64,000 bases of DNA, from positions 38,574,120 through 38,638,119 of the forward strand of contig OX424563.1 in the NCBI GenBank assembly GCA_949152475.1, read 5' to 3'. Origin of the DNA: Terebella lapidaria (taxonomy: Eukaryota; Annelida; Polychaeta; Terebellida; Terebellidae). The notes below the pieces were generated by a model. The model saw nothing but the letters and a program-made list of their open reading frames with translations. It did no database searches and was not told the DNA's origin. Shown here piece after piece: positions 13,001-28,824 of the stretch. The translations under genes and the position numbers were made by a program. Numbering within the stretch: the first letter of the stretch is position 1; each line of letters begins with the position of its first letter.

Positions 13001-16000
13001 TGCTCCACCGTATGATGGACATGTGACACTCCACTGTATGATGGATATGCGATGCTCCACCGTACGATGGACATGTGATGTTCCACCGTACGATGGACAT
13101 CTGACGCTCCACCGTAGGATGGACATGTGACGCTCCACCGTACGATGGACATGTGATGCTCCAATGTACGATGGACATGGGATGCTCCATCGTACGATGG
13201 ACATGTGATGCTCCACCATACGATGGACATGCTATGCTCTACCATACGATGGACATGTGACGCTCCACCGTACGATGGACATGAGACGCTCCACCGTACG
13301 ATCGACATGCGATGTTTCACAGTACGATTGACATGTGATGCTCCACTGTACGATGGACATCTAACGCTCCACCATACGATGGACATGAGATGCTCCACCG
13401 TACGATGGACATGTGACGCTCCACCGAATGATGGACATGCGAGGTTCCACCGTAAGATGGACATGTGACGCTCCACCGTACGATAGACATGCGATGCTCC
13501 ACCGTACGATGGACATGTGACACTCCACTGTACAATGGACAAGTGACGCTCCACCGTATGATGGACATGCAAGGCTCCACTGTACAATGGACATGTGACA
13601 CTCCACCGTACGATGGACATGCGACGCTCTACCGTAGGATGGACTAGCGAAGCTCCACCGTACGATGGACATGTGACGCTCCACTGTGCAATGGACATGT
13701 GACGCTCCACCGTATGATGGACATGCAAGGCTCCACTGTACAATGGACATGTGACACTCCACCGTACGATGGACATGCGACGCTCTACCGTAGGATGGAC
13801 TAGCGAAGCTCCACCGTAAGATGGACATCTGACGCTCCACTGTACGATGGACATGTGATGCTCCACTGTATGATGGACATGTGACGCTCCACCGTACGAT
13901 GGACATGGGACGCTCCAATGTATGATGGACATGCGACGCTCCACTGTACGATGGACATGCGATGCTCCACTGTACGACGGACATGTGACGCTCCACCTTA
14001 CGATGGACATCTGACGCTCCACTGTACGATCGGCATGTGATGCTATACTGTACAATGCACATGTGACGCTCCACCGTATGATGGACATGCAAGGCTCCAC
14101 TGTACAATGGACATGTGACAATCCACTGTACGATGGACATGCGACGCTCTACCGTAGGATGGACTAGCGAAGCTCCACCGTAAGATGGACATGTGACGCT
14201 CCACAGTACGATGGACATCTGACGCTCCACCGTACGATGGACATGTGATGCTCCACTGTACGATGGACATGTGACGCTCCACCGTACGATGGACAAGGGA
14301 CGCTCCAATGTACGATGGACATGCGACGCTCCACTGTACGATGGACATGCGATGCTCCACTGTACGACGGACATGTGACGCTCCACTGTATGATGGACAT
14401 GCGAGGTTCCACCGTACGATGGACATGGGATGCTCCATCGTACGATGGACATGTGACGCTCCACCGTACGATCGACATGCGATGCTCCACCGTACGATGG
14501 ACATGTGATGCTCCATCGTACGATGGACATCTGACGCTCCACCGTACGATGGACATGCTATGCTCCACCGTACGATGGACATGTGACGCTCCACCGTACG
14601 ATGGACATGGGACGCTCCACCGTACCATGGACATGTGACGCTCCATCGTACGATGGACATGTGACGCTATACTGAATGATGGACATGCGAGGCTCCACCT
14701 TAAGATGGACATGTGACGCTCCACCGTATGATGGACATGCGACGCTCAATCGTACGATGGACATGGGATGCTCCACCGTACGATAGACATACGAGGCTCC
14801 ATCGTAAGATGGACATGTGACGCTCAACTGTACAATGGACATGTGACGCTCCACCGTATGATGGACATGCAAGGCTCCACTGTACAATGGACATGTGACA
14901 CTCCACCGTACGATGGACATGCGACGCTCTACCGTAGGATGGACTAGCGAAGCTCCACCGTAAGATGGACATGTGACGCTCCACAGTACGATGGACATCT
15001 GACGCTCCACCGTACGATGGACATGCTATGCTCCAGCGTACGATAGACATGTGACGCTCCACCGTACGATGGACATGGGACGCTCCACCGTATAATGGAC
15101 ATGTGACGCTCCACCGTACGATGGACATGAGACGCTCCACCGTATATGGACATGTGACGCTCCACCGTACGATGGACATGTGACGCTCCACTGTATGATG
15201 GACATGCAAAGCTCCACTGTACGATGGACATGTGACGCTCCACCGTACGATGGACATACGAGGCTCCACCGTAAGATGGACATGTGACGCTCCACCGTAC
15301 GATAGACATGCGATGCTCCACCGTACAATGGACATGTGATGCTCCACTGTACAATGGACATGTGACGCTCCACCGTATGATGGACATGCAAGGCTCCACT
15401 GTACAATGGACATGTGACACTCCACCGTACGATGGACATGCGACGCTCTACCGTAGGATGGACTAGCGAAGCTCCACCGTAAGATGGACATGTGACGCTC
15501 CACAGTACGATGGACATCTGACGCTCCACCGTACGATGGACATGTGATGCTCCACTGTACGATGGACATGTGACGCTCCACCGTACGATGGACATGGGAT
15601 GCTCCAATGTACGATGGACATGCGACGCTCCACTGTACGATGGACATGCGATGCTCCACTGTACGACGGACATGTGACGCTCCACTGTATGATGGACATG
15701 CGAGGTTCCACCGTACGATGGACATGGGATGCTCCATCGTACGATGGACATGTGACGCTCCACCGTACGATCGACATGCGATGCTCCACCGTACGATGGA
15801 CATGTGATGATCCATCGTACGATGGACATCTGACGCTCCACCGTACGATGGACATGCTATGCTCCACCGTACGATGGACATGTGACGCTCCACCGTACGA
15901 TGGACATGGGACGCTCCACCGTACGATGGACATGCGACGCTCCATCGTACGATGGACATGTGACGCTATACTGAATGATGGACATGCGAGGCTCCACCGT

Positions 16001-18155
16001 AAGATGGACATGTGACGCTCCACCGTATGATGGACATGCGACGCTCAATCGTACGATGGACATGGGATGCTCCACCGTATGATGGACATGTGACGCTCCA
16101 CCGTACGATGGACATATGACGCTCCACTGTATGATGGACATGTGACGCTCCACCGTACGATGGACATGTGACGCTCCACTGTATGATGGAAATGCAAAGC
16201 TCCACTGTACGATGGACATGTGACGCTCCACCGTACGATGGACATACGAGGCTCCATCGTAAGATGGACATGTGACGCTCCACTGTACAATGGACATGTG
16301 ACGCTCCACCGTATGATGGACATGCAAGGCTCCACTGTACAATGGACATGTGACACTCCACCGTACGATGGACATGCGACGCTCTACCGTAGGATGGACT
16401 AGCGAAGCTCCACCGTAAGATGGACATGTGACGCTCCACAGTACGATGGACATCTGACGCTCCACCGTACGATGGACATGGGACGCTCCACCGTATAATG
16501 GACATGTGACGCTCCACCGTACGATGGACATGAGACGCTCCACCGTATATGGACATGTGACGCTCCACCGTACGATGGACATGTGACGCTCCACTGTATG
16601 ATGGACATGCAAAGCTCCACTGTACGATGGACATGTGACGCTACACCGTACGATGGACATACGAGGCTCCACCGTAAGATGGACATGTGACACTCCGCTG
16701 TACGATGGACATGCGACGCTCCACTGTACAATGGACATGGGACGCTCCACCGAATGATGGACATGCGAGGCTCCACCATAAGATGGACATGTGACGCTCC
16801 ACCGTACGATGGACATGCGACGCTCCACCGTACGATGGACATGTGACGCTCCACCGAAGGATGGACATGTGATGCTCCACCGAAGGATGGACATGCGAGG
16901 CTCCACTGTAAGATGGACATGTTATGCTCCACCGTACGATGGACATGCGACGCTCCATCGTACGATGGACATGGGATGCTCCACCGTATGATGGACATGT
17001 GACACTCCACTGTATGATGGATATGCGATGCTCCACCGTACGATGGACATGTGATGTTCCACCGTACGATGGACATCTGACGCTCCACCGTAGGATGGAC
17101 ATGTGACGCTCCACCGTACGATGGACATGTGATGCTCCACCGTACGATGGACATGGGATGCTCCATCGTACGATGGACATGTGATGCTCCACCATACGAT
17201 GGACATGCTATGCTCTACCATACGATGGACATGTGACGCTCCACCGTACGATGGACATGAGACGCTCCACCGTACGATCGACATGCGATGTTTCACAGTA
17301 CGATTGACATGTGATGCTCCACTGTACGATGGACATCTAACGCTCCACCATACGATGGACATGAGATGCTCCACCGTACGATGGACATGTGACGCTCCAC
17401 CGAATGATGGACATGCGAGGTTCCACCGTAAGATGGACATGTGACGCTCCACCGTACGATAGACATGCGATGCTCCACCGTACGATGGACATGTGACGCT
17501 CCACTGTACAATGGACATGTGACGCTCCACCGTATGATGGACATGCAAGGCTCCACTGTACAATGGACATGTGACACTCCACCGTACGATGGACATGCGA
17601 CGCTCTACCGTAGGATGGACTAGCGAAGCTCCACCGTACGATGGACATGTGACGCTCCACTGTACAATGGACATGTGACGCTCCACCGTATGATGGACAT
17701 GCAAGGCTCCACTGTACAATGGACATGTGACACTCCACCGTACGATGGACATGCGACGCTCTACCGTAGGATGGACTAGCGAAGCTCCACCGTAAGATGG
17801 ACATCTGACGCTCCACCGTACGATGGACATGTGATGCTCCACTGTACGATGGACATGTGACGCTCCACCGTACGATGGACATGGGACGCTCCAATGTACG
17901 ATGGACATGCGACGCTCCACTGTACGATGGACATGCGATGCTCCACTGTACGACGGACATGTGACGCTCCACCTTACGATGGACATCTGACGCTCCACTG
18001 TACGATCGGCATGTGATGCTCCACTGTACAATGGACATGTGACGCTCTACCGTATGATGGACATGCAAGGCTCCACTGTACAATGGACATGTGACACTCC
18101 ACCGTACGATGGACATGCGACGCTCTACCGTAGGATGGACTAGCGAAGCTCCACC
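10058..18155 (+). repeat. Large satellite block A, copy 2
   Basis: This is a head-to-tail recurrence of 1-8046, about 10.1 kb downstream. The match includes single-base oddities: the 25-bp GTGAGCTCC monomer near 11235 (1126 in copy 1), GATTGAGATG near 12027 (1918) and the GTATATGG monomers. It has two extra monomers near 10574-10625 relative to copy 1. Its right part (12742 onward) is also the first half of the 8,161-bp repeat, so the 10.1-kb and 8.2-kb repeats overlap and represent different duplication events. Confidence 0.9.
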
Positions 18156-20612
18156 GCAAGATGGACATGTGACGCTCCACAGTACGATGGACATCTGACG
18201 CTCCACCGTACGTTGGACATGTGATGCTCCACTGTACGATGGACATGTGACGCTCCAATGTACGATGGACATGCGACGCTCCACTGTACGATGGACATGC
18301 GATGCTCCACTGTACGACGGACATGTGACGCTCCACTGTATGATGGACATGCGAGGTTCCACCGTACGATGGACATGGGATGCTCCATCGTACGATGGAC
18401 ATGTGACGCTCCACCGTACGATCGACATGCGATGCTCCACCGTACGATGGACATGTGATGCTCCATCGTACGATGGACATCTGACGCTCCACCGTACGAT
18501 GGACATGCTATGCTCCACCGTACGATGTACATGTGACGCTCCACCGTACGATGGACATGGGACGCTCCACCGTACAATGGACATGTGACGCTCCATCGTA
18601 CGATGGACATGTGACGCTATACTGAATGATGGACATGCGAGGCTCCACCGTAAGATGGACATGTGACGCTCCACCGTATGATGGACATGCGACGCTCAAT
18701 CGTACGATGGACATGGGATGCTCCACCGTATGATGGACATGTGACGCTCCACCGTATGATGGACATGTGACGCTCCACTGTATGATGGACATGTGACGCT
18801 CCACCGTACGATGGACATGTGACGCTCCACTGTTTGATGGAAATGCAAAGCTCCACTGTACGATGGACATGTGACGCTCCACCGTACGATGGACATACGA
18901 GGCTCCATCGTAAGATGGACATGTGACGCTCCACTGTACAATGGACATGTGACGCTCCACCGTATGATGGACATGCAAGGCTCCACTGTACAATGGACAT
19001 GTGACACTCCACCGTACGATGGACATGCGACGCTCTACCGTAGGATGGACTAGCGAAGCTCCACCGTAAGATGGACATGTGACGCTCCACAGTATGATGG
19101 ACATCTGACGCTCCACCGTACGATGGACATGCTATGCTCCAGCGTACGATAGACATGTGACGCTCCACCGTACGATGGACATGGGACGCTCCACCGTATA
19201 ATGGACATGTGACGCTCCACCGTACGATGGACATGAGACGCTCCACCGTATATGGACATGTGACGCTCCACCGTACGATGGACATACGAGGCTCCATCGT
19301 AAGATGGACATGTGACGCTCCACTGTACAATGGACATGTGACGCTCCACCGTATGATGGACATGCAAGGCTCCACTGTACAATGGACATGTGACACTCCA
19401 CCGTACGATGGACATGCGACGCTCTACCGTAGGATGGACTAGCGAAGCTCCACCGTAAGATGGACATGTGACGCTCCTCAGTACGATGGACATCTGACGC
19501 TCCACCGTACGATGGACATGGGACGCTCCACCGTATAATGGACATGTGACGCTCCACCGTACGATGGACATGAGACGCTCCACCGTATATGGACATGTGA
19601 CGCTCCACCGTACGATGGACATGTGACGCTCCACTGTATGATGGACATGCAAAGCTCCACTGTACGATGGACATGTGACGCTCCACCGTACGATGGACAT
19701 ACGAGGCTCCACCGTAAGATGGACATGTGACACTCCGCTGTACGATGGACATGCGACGCTCCACTGTACAATGGACATGGGACGCTCCACCGAATGATGG
19801 ACATGCGAGGCTCCACCATAAGATGGACATGTGACGCTCCACCGTACGATGGACATGCGACGCTCCACCGTACGATGGACATGTGACGCTCCACCGAAGG
19901 ATGGACATGTGATGCTCCACCGAAGGATGGACATGCGAGGCTCCACTGTAAGATGGACATGTTATGCTCCACCGTACGATGGACATGCGACGCTCCATCG
20001 TACGATGGACATGGGATGCTCCACCGTATGATGGACATGTGACACTCCACTGTATGATGGATATGCGATGCTCCACCGTACGATGGACATGTGATGTTCC
20101 ACCGTACGATGGACATCTGACGCTCCACCGTAGGATGGACATGTGACGCTCCACCGTACGATGGACATGTGATGCTCCACCGTACGATGGACATGGGATG
20201 CTCCATCGTACGATGGACATGTGATGCTCCACCATACGATGGACATGCTATGCTCTACCATACGATGGACATGTTGACGCTCCACCGTACGATGGACATG
20301 AGACGCTCCACCGTACGATCGACATGCGATGTTTCACAGTACGATTGACATGTGATGCTCCACTGTACGATGGACATCTAACGCTCCACCATACGATGGA
20401 CATGAGATGCTCCACCGTACGATGGACATGTGACGCTCCACCGAATGATGGACATGCGAGGTTCCACCGTAAGATGGACTTGTGACGCTCCACCGTACGA
20501 TAGACATGCGATGCTCCACCGTACGATGGACATGTGACGCTCCACTGTACAATGGACATGTGACGCTCCACCGTATGATGGACATGCAAGGCTCCACTGT
20601 ACAATGGACATG
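12742..20612 (+). repeat. 8.16-kb satellite higher-order repeat, copy 1
   Basis: These are satellite monomers that match 20903-28824. The offset is 8,161 at first, then 8,213 after a two-monomer gain in copy 2 near 27713-27765, then 8,212 after a one-base insertion in this copy near 20274 (ATGTTGACG). The match begins at the shared string GCTCCACTG (12742 and 20903) and ends where GTGACACTCC here becomes GGGACGCTCC at 28825. A variant ATGG against TTGG at 18204 lies in a monomer specific to this copy. Confidence 0.88.
20271..20297 (+). repeat. 27-bp monomer with a one-base insertion
   Basis: The monomer junction reads GACATGTTGACGC instead of GACATGTGACGC, giving a 27-bp unit. The homologous places at 7130, 12115, 28490 and 38680 lack the extra T. 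The base shifts the translation phase of everything downstream and explains the one-base change of offset between the two 8.16-kb copies. Confidence 0.8.
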
Positions 20613-20902
20613 TGACACTCCACCGTACGATGGACATGCGACGCTCTACCGTAGGATGGACTAGCGAAGCTCCACCGTACGATGGACATGCGACGCTCTA
20701 CCGTAGGATGGACTAGCGAAGCTCCACCGTACGATGGACATGTGACGCTCCACCGTACGATGGACATGTGACGCTCCACTGTATGATGGACATGCAAAGC
20801 TCCACTGTACGATGGACATGTGACGCTCCACCGTACGATGGACATACGAGGCTCCACCGTAAGATGGACATGTGACACTCCGCTGTACGATGGACATGCG
20901 AC

Positions 20903-23900
20903 GCTCCACTGTACAATGGACATGGGACGCTCCACCGAATGATGGACATGCGAGGCTCCACCATAAGATGGACATGTGACGCTCCACCGTACGATGGACA
21001 TGCGACGCTCCACCGTACGATGGACATGTGACGCTCCACCGAAGGATGGACATGTGATGCTCCACCGAAGGATGGACATGCGAGGCTCCACTGTAAGATG
21101 GACATGTTATGCTCCACCGTACGATGGACATGCGACGCTCCATCGTACGATGGACATGGGATGCTCCACCGTATGATGGACATGTGACACTCCACTGTAT
21201 GATGGATATGCGATGCTCCACCGTACGATGGACATGTGATGTTCCACCGTACGATGAACATCTGACGCTCCACCGTAGGATGGACATGTGACGCTCCACC
21301 GTACGATGGACATGTGATGCTCCAATGTACGATGGACATGGGATGCTCCATCGTACGATGGACATGTGATGCTCCACCATACGATGGACATGCTATGCTC
21401 TACCATACGATGGACATGTGACGCTCCACCGTACGATGGACATGAGACGCTCCACCGTACGATCGACATGCGATGTTTCACAGTACGATTGACATGTGAT
21501 GCTCCACTGTACGATGGACATCTAACGCTCCACCATACGATGGACATGAGATGCTCCACCGTACGATGGACATGTGACGCTCCACCGAATGATGGACATG
21601 CGAGGTTCCACCGTAAGATGGACATGTGACGCTCCACCGTACGATAGACATGCGATGCTCCACCGTACGATGGACATGTGACGCTCCACTGTACAATGGA
21701 CAAGTGACGCTCCACCGTATGATGGACATGCAAGGCTCCACTGTACAATGGACATGTGACACTCCACCGTACGATGGACATGCGACGCTCTACCGTAGGA
21801 TGGACTAGCGAAGCTCCACCGTACGATGGACATGTGACGCTCCACTGTGCAATGGACATGTGACGCTCCACCGTATGATGGACATGCAAGGCTCCACTGT
21901 ACAATGGACATGTGACACTCCACCGTACGATGGACATGCGACGCTCTACCGTAGGATGGACTAGCGAAGCTCCACCGTAAGATGGACATCTGACGCTCCA
22001 CTGTACGATGGACATGTGATGCTCCACTGTATGATGGACATGTGACGCTCCACCGTACGATGGACATGGGACGCTCCAATGTACGATGGACATGCGACGC
22101 TCCACTGTACGATGGACATGCGATGCTCCACTGTACGACGGACATGTGACGCTCCACCTTACGATGGACATCTGACGCTCCACTGTACGATCGGCATGTG
22201 ATGCTCCACTGTACAATGCACATGTGACGCTCCACCGTATGATGGACATGCAAGGCTCCACTGTACAATGGACATGTGACAATCCACTGTACGATGGACA
22301 TGCGACGCTCTACCGTAGGATGGACTAGCGAAGCTCCACCGTAAGATGGACATGTGACGCTCCACAGTACGATGGACATCTGACGCTCCACCATACGATG
22401 GACATGTGATGCTCCACTGTACGATGGACATGTGACGCTCCACCGTACGATGGACAAGGGACGCTCCAATGTACGATGGACATGCGACGCTCCACTGTAC
22501 GATGGACATGCGATGCTCCACTGTACGACGGACATGTGACGCTCCACTGTATGATGGACATGCGAGGTTCCACCGTACGATGGACATGGGATGCTCCATC
22601 GTACGATGGACATGTGACGCTCCACCGTACGATCGACATGCGATGCTCCACCGTACGATGGACATGTGATGCTCCATCGTACGATGGACATCTGACGCTC
22701 CACCGTACGATGGACATGCTATGCTCCACCGTACGATGGACATGTGACGCTCCACCGTACGATGGACATGGGACGCTCCACCGTACAATGGACATGTGAC
22801 GCTCCATCGTACGATGGACATGTGACGCTATACTGAATGATGGACATGCGAGGCTCCACCGTAAGATGGACATGTGACGCTCCACCGTATGATGGACATG
22901 CGACGCTCAATCGTACGATGGACATGGGATGCTCCACCGTACGATAGACATACGAGGCTCCATCGTAAGATGGACATGTGACGCTCCACTGTACAATGGA
23001 CATGTGACGCTCCACCGTATGATGGACATGCAAGGCTCCACTGTACAATGGACATGTGACACTCCACCGTACGATGGACATGCGACGCTCTACCGTAGGA
23101 TGGACTAGCGAAGCTCCACCGTAAGATGGACATGTGACGCTCCACAGTACGATGGACATCTGACGCTCCACCGTACGATGGACATGCTATGCTCCAGCGT
23201 ACGATAGACATGTGACGCTCCACCGTACGATGGACATGGGACGCTCCACCGTATAATGGACATGTGACGCTCCACCGTACGATGGACATGAGACGCTCCA
23301 CCGTATATGGACATGTGACGCTCCACCGTACGATGGACATGTGACGCTCCACTGTATGATGGACATGCAAAGCTCCACTGTACGATGGACATGTGACGCT
23401 CCACCGTACGATGGACATACGAGGCTCCACCGTAAGATGGACATGTGACGCTCCACCGTACGATAGACATGCGATGCTCCACCGTACGATGGACATGTGA
23501 TGCTCCACTGTACAATGGACATGTGACGCTCCACCGTATGATGGACATGCAAGGCTCCACTGTACAATGGACATGTGACACTCCACCGTACGATGGACAT
23601 GCGACGCTCTACCGTAGGATGGACTAGCGAAGCTCCACCGTAAGATGGACATGTGACGCTCCACAGTACGATGGACATCTGACGCTCCACCGTACGATGG
23701 ACATGTGATGCTCCACTGTACGATGGACATGTGACGCTCCACCGTACGATGGACATGGGATGCTCCAATGTACGATGGACATGCGACGCTCCACTGTACG
23801 ATGGACATGCGATGCTCCACTGTACGACGGACATGTGACGCTCCACTGTATGATGGACATGCGAGGTTCCACCGTACGATGGACATGGGATGCTCCATCG

Positions 23901-26900
23901 TACGATGGACATGTGACGCTCCACCGTACGATCGACATGCGATGCTCCACCGTACGATGGACATGTGATGATCCATCGTACGATGGACATCTGACGCTCC
24001 ACCGTACGATGGACATGCTATGCTCCACCGTACGATGGACATGTGACGCTCCACCGTACGATGGACATGGGACGCTCCACCGTACGATGGACATGCGACG
24101 CTCCATCGTACGATGGACATGTGACGCTATACTGAATGATGGACATGCGAGGCTCCACCGTAAGATGGACATGTGACGCTCCACCGTATGATGGACATGC
24201 GACGCTCAATCGTACGATGGACATGGGATGCTCCACCGTATGATGGACATGTGACGCTCCACCGTACGATGGACATATGACGCTCCACTGTATGATGGAC
24301 ATGTGACGCTCCACCGTACGATGGACATGTGACGCTCCACTGTATGATGGAAATGCAAAGCTCCACTGTACGATGGACATGTGACGCTCCACCGTACGAT
24401 GGACATACGAGGCTCCATCGTAAGATGGACATGTGACGCTCCACTGTACAATGGACATGTGACGCTCCACCGTATGATGGACATGCAAGGCTCCACTGTA
24501 CAATGGACATGTGACACTCCACCGTACGATGGACATGCGACGCTCTACCGTAGGATGGACTAGCGAAGCTCCACCGTAAGATGGACATGTGACGCTCCAC
24601 AGTACGATGGACATCTGACGCTCCACCGTACGATGGACATGGGACGCTCCACCGTATAATGGACATGTGACGCTCCACCGTACGATGGACATGAGACGCT
24701 CCACCGTATATGGACATGTGACGCTCCACCGTACGATGGACATGTGACGCTCCACTGTATGATGGACATGCAAAGCTCCACTGTACGATGGACATGTGAC
24801 GCTCCACCGTACGATGGACATACGAGGCTCCACCGTAAGATGGACATGTGACACTCCGCTGTACGATGGACATGCGACGCTCCACTGTACAATGGACATG
24901 GGACGCTCCACCGAATGATGGACATGCGAGGCTCCACCATAAGATGGACATGTGACGCTCCACCGTACGATGGACATGCGACGCTCCACCGTACGATGGA
25001 CATGTGACGCTCCACCGAAGGATGGACATGTGATGCTCCACCGAAGGATGGATATGCGAGGCTCCACTGTAAGATGGACATGTTATGCTCCACCGTACGA
25101 TGGACATGCGACGCTCCATCGTACGATGGACATGGGATGCTCCACCGTATGATGGACATGTGACACTCCACTGTATGATGGATATGCGATGCTCCACCGT
25201 ACGATGGACATGTGATGTTCCACCGTACGATGGACATCTGACGCTCCACCGTAGGATGGACATGTGACGCTCCACCGTACGATGGACATGTGATGCTCCA
25301 CCGTACGATGGACATGGGATGCTCCATCGTACGATGGACATGTGATGCTCCACCATACGATGGACATGCTATGCTCTACCATACGATGGACATGTGACGC
25401 TCCACCGTACGATGGACATGAGACGCTCCACCGTACGATCGACATGCGATGTTTCACAGTACGATTGACATGTGATGCTCCACTGTACGATGGACATCTA
25501 ACGCTCCACCATACGATGGACATGAGATGCTCCACCGTACGATGGACATGTGACGCTCCACCGAATGATGGACATGCGAGGTTCCACCGTAAGATGGACA
25601 TGTGACGCTCCACCGTACGATAGACATGCGATGCTCCACCGTACGATGGACATGTGACGCTCCACTGTACAATGGACATGTGACGCTCCACCGTATGATG
25701 GACATGCAAGGCTCCACTGTACAATGGACATGTGACACTCCACCGTACGATGGACATGCGACGCTCTACCGTAGGATGGACTAGCGAAGCTCCACCGTAC
25801 GATGGACATGTGACGCTCCACTGTACAATGGACATGTGACGCTCCACCGTATGATGGACATGCAAGGCTCCACTGTACAATGGACATGTGACACTCCACC
25901 GTACGATGGACATGTGATGCTCCACTGTACGATGGACATGTGACGCTCCACCGTACGATGGACATGGGACGCTCCAATGTACGATGGACATGCGACGCTC
26001 CACTGTACGATGGACATGTGACGCTCCACCGTACGATGGACATGGGACGCTCCAATGTACGATGGACATGCGACGCTCCACTGTACGATGGACATGCGAT
26101 GCTCCACTGTACGACGGACATGTGACGCTCCACCTTACGATGGACATCTGACGCTCCACTGTACGATCGGCATGTGATGCTCCACTGTACAATGCACATG
26201 TGACGCTCTACCGTATGATGGACATGCAAGGCTCCACTGTACAATGGACATGTGACACTCCACCGTACGATGGACATGCGACGCTCTACCGTAGGATGGA
26301 CTAGCGAAGCTCCACCGCAAGATGGGCATGTGACGCTCCACAGTACGATGGACATCTGACGCTCCACCGTACGATGGACATGTGATGCTCCACTGTACGA
26401 TGGACATGTGACGCTCCAATGTACGATGGACATGCGACGCTCCACTGTACGATGGACATGCGATGCTCCACTGTACGACGGACATGTGACGCTCCACTGT
26501 ATGATGGACATGCGAGGTTCCATGGTACGATGGACATGGGATGCTCCATCGTACGATGGACATGTGACGCTCCACCGTACGATCGACATGCGATGCTCCA
26601 CCGTACGATGGACATGTGATGCTCCATCGTACGATGGACATCTGACGCTCCACCGTACGATGGACATGCTATGCTCCACCGTACGATGTACATGTGACGC
26701 TCCACCGTACGATGGACATGGGACGCTCCACCGTACAATGGACATGTGACGCTCCATCGTACGATGGACATGTGACGCTATACTGAATGATGGACATGCG
26801 AGGCTCCACCGTAAGATGGACATGTGACGCTCCACCGTATGATGGACATGCGACGCTCAATCGTACGATGGACATGGGATGCTCCACCGTATGATGGACA

Positions 26901-28824
26901 TGTGACGCTCCACCGTATGATGGACATGTGACGCTCCACTGTATGATGGACATGTGACGCTCCACCGTACGATGGACATGTGACGCTCCACTGTATGATG
27001 GAAATGCAAAGCTCCACTGTACGATGGACATGTGACGCTCCACCGTACGATGGACATACGAGGCTCCATCGTAAGATGGACATGTGACGCTCCACTGTAC
27101 AATGGACATGTGACGCTCCACCGTATGATGGACATGCAAGGCTCCACTGTACAATGGACATGTGACACTCCACCGTACGATGGACATGCGACGCTCTACC
27201 GTAGGATGGACTAGCGAAGCTCCACCGTAAGATGGACATGTGACGCTCCACAGTATGATGGACATCTGACGCTCCACCGTACGATGGACATGCTATGCTC
27301 CAGCGTACGATAGACATGTGACGCTCCACCGTACGATGGACATGGGACGCTCCACCGTATAATGGACATGTGACGCTCCACCGTACGATGGACATGAGAC
27401 GCTCCACCGTATATGGACATGTGACGCTCCACCGTACGATGGACATACGAGGCTCCATCGTAAGATGGACATGTGACGCTCCACTGTACAATGGACATGT
27501 GACGCTCCACCGTATGATGGACATGCAAGGCTCCACTGTACAATGGACATGTGACACTCCACCGTACGATGGACATGCGACGCTCTACCGTAGGATGGAC
27601 TAGCGAAGCTCCACCGTAAGATGGACATGTGACGCTCCACAGTACGATGGACATCTGACGCTCCACCGTACGATGGACATGGGACGCTCCACCGTATAAT
27701 GGACATCTGACGCTCCACCGTACGATGGACATGGGACGCTCCACCGTATAATGGACATGTGACGCTCCACCGTATGATGGACATGAGACGCTCCACCGTA
27801 TATGGACATGTGACGCTCCACCGTACGATGGACATGTGACGCTCCACTGTATGATGGACATGCAAAGCTCCACTGTACGATGGACATGTGACGCTCCACC
27901 GTACGATGGACATACGAGGCTCCACCGTAAGATGGACATGTGACACTCCGCTGTACGATGGACATGCGACGCTCCACTGTACAATGGACATGGGACGCTC
28001 CACCGAATGATGGACATGCGAGGCTCCACCATAAGATGGACATGTGACGCTCCACCGTACGATGGACATGCGACCCTCCACCGTACGATGGACATGTGAC
28101 GCTCCACCGAAGGATGGACATGTGATGCTCCACCGAAGGATGGACATGCGAGGCTCCACTGTAAGATGGACATGTTATGCTCCACCGTACGATGGACATG
28201 CGACGCTCCATCGTACGATGGACATGGGATGCTCCACCGTATGATGGACATGTGACACTCCACTGTATGATGGATATGCGATGCTCCACCGTACGATGGA
28301 CATGTGATGTTCCACCGTACGATGGACATCTGACGCTCCACCGTAGGATGGACATGTGACGCTCCACCGTACGATGGACATGTGATGCTCCACCGTACGA
28401 TGGACATGGGATGCTCCATCGTACGATGGACATGTGATGCTCCACCATACGATGGACATGCTATGCTCTACCATACGATGGACATGTGACGCTCCACCGT
28501 ACGATGGACATGAGACGCTCCACCGTACGATCGACATGCGATGTTTCACAGTACGATTGACATGTGATGCTCCACTGTACGATGGACATCTAACGCTCCA
28601 CCATACGATGGACATGAGATGCTCCACCGTACGATGGACATGTGACGCTCCACCGAATGATGGACATGCGAGGTTCCACCGTAAGATGGACTTGTGACGC
28701 TCCACCGTACGATAGACATGCGATGCTCCACCGTACGATGGACATGTGACGCTCCACTGTACAATGGACATGTGACGCTCCACCGTATGATGGACATGCA
28801 AGGCTCCACTGTACAATGGACATG
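20903..28824 (+). repeat. 8.16-kb satellite higher-order repeat, copy 2
   Basis: This is the second tandem copy of the 8.16-kb block. It carries the same series of rare variants as copy 1, including CCATAAGATGG, GATGTTTCACAG and TATACTGAATG. It gains two monomers (52 bp) near 27713-27765 through a direct duplication of adjacent GGGACGCTCC/TATAATGG monomers. Around 25900-26090 it has a repeated GATGGACATGGGACGCTCC series not seen in copy 1. No gene or non-satellite sequence was found. Confidence 0.88.
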
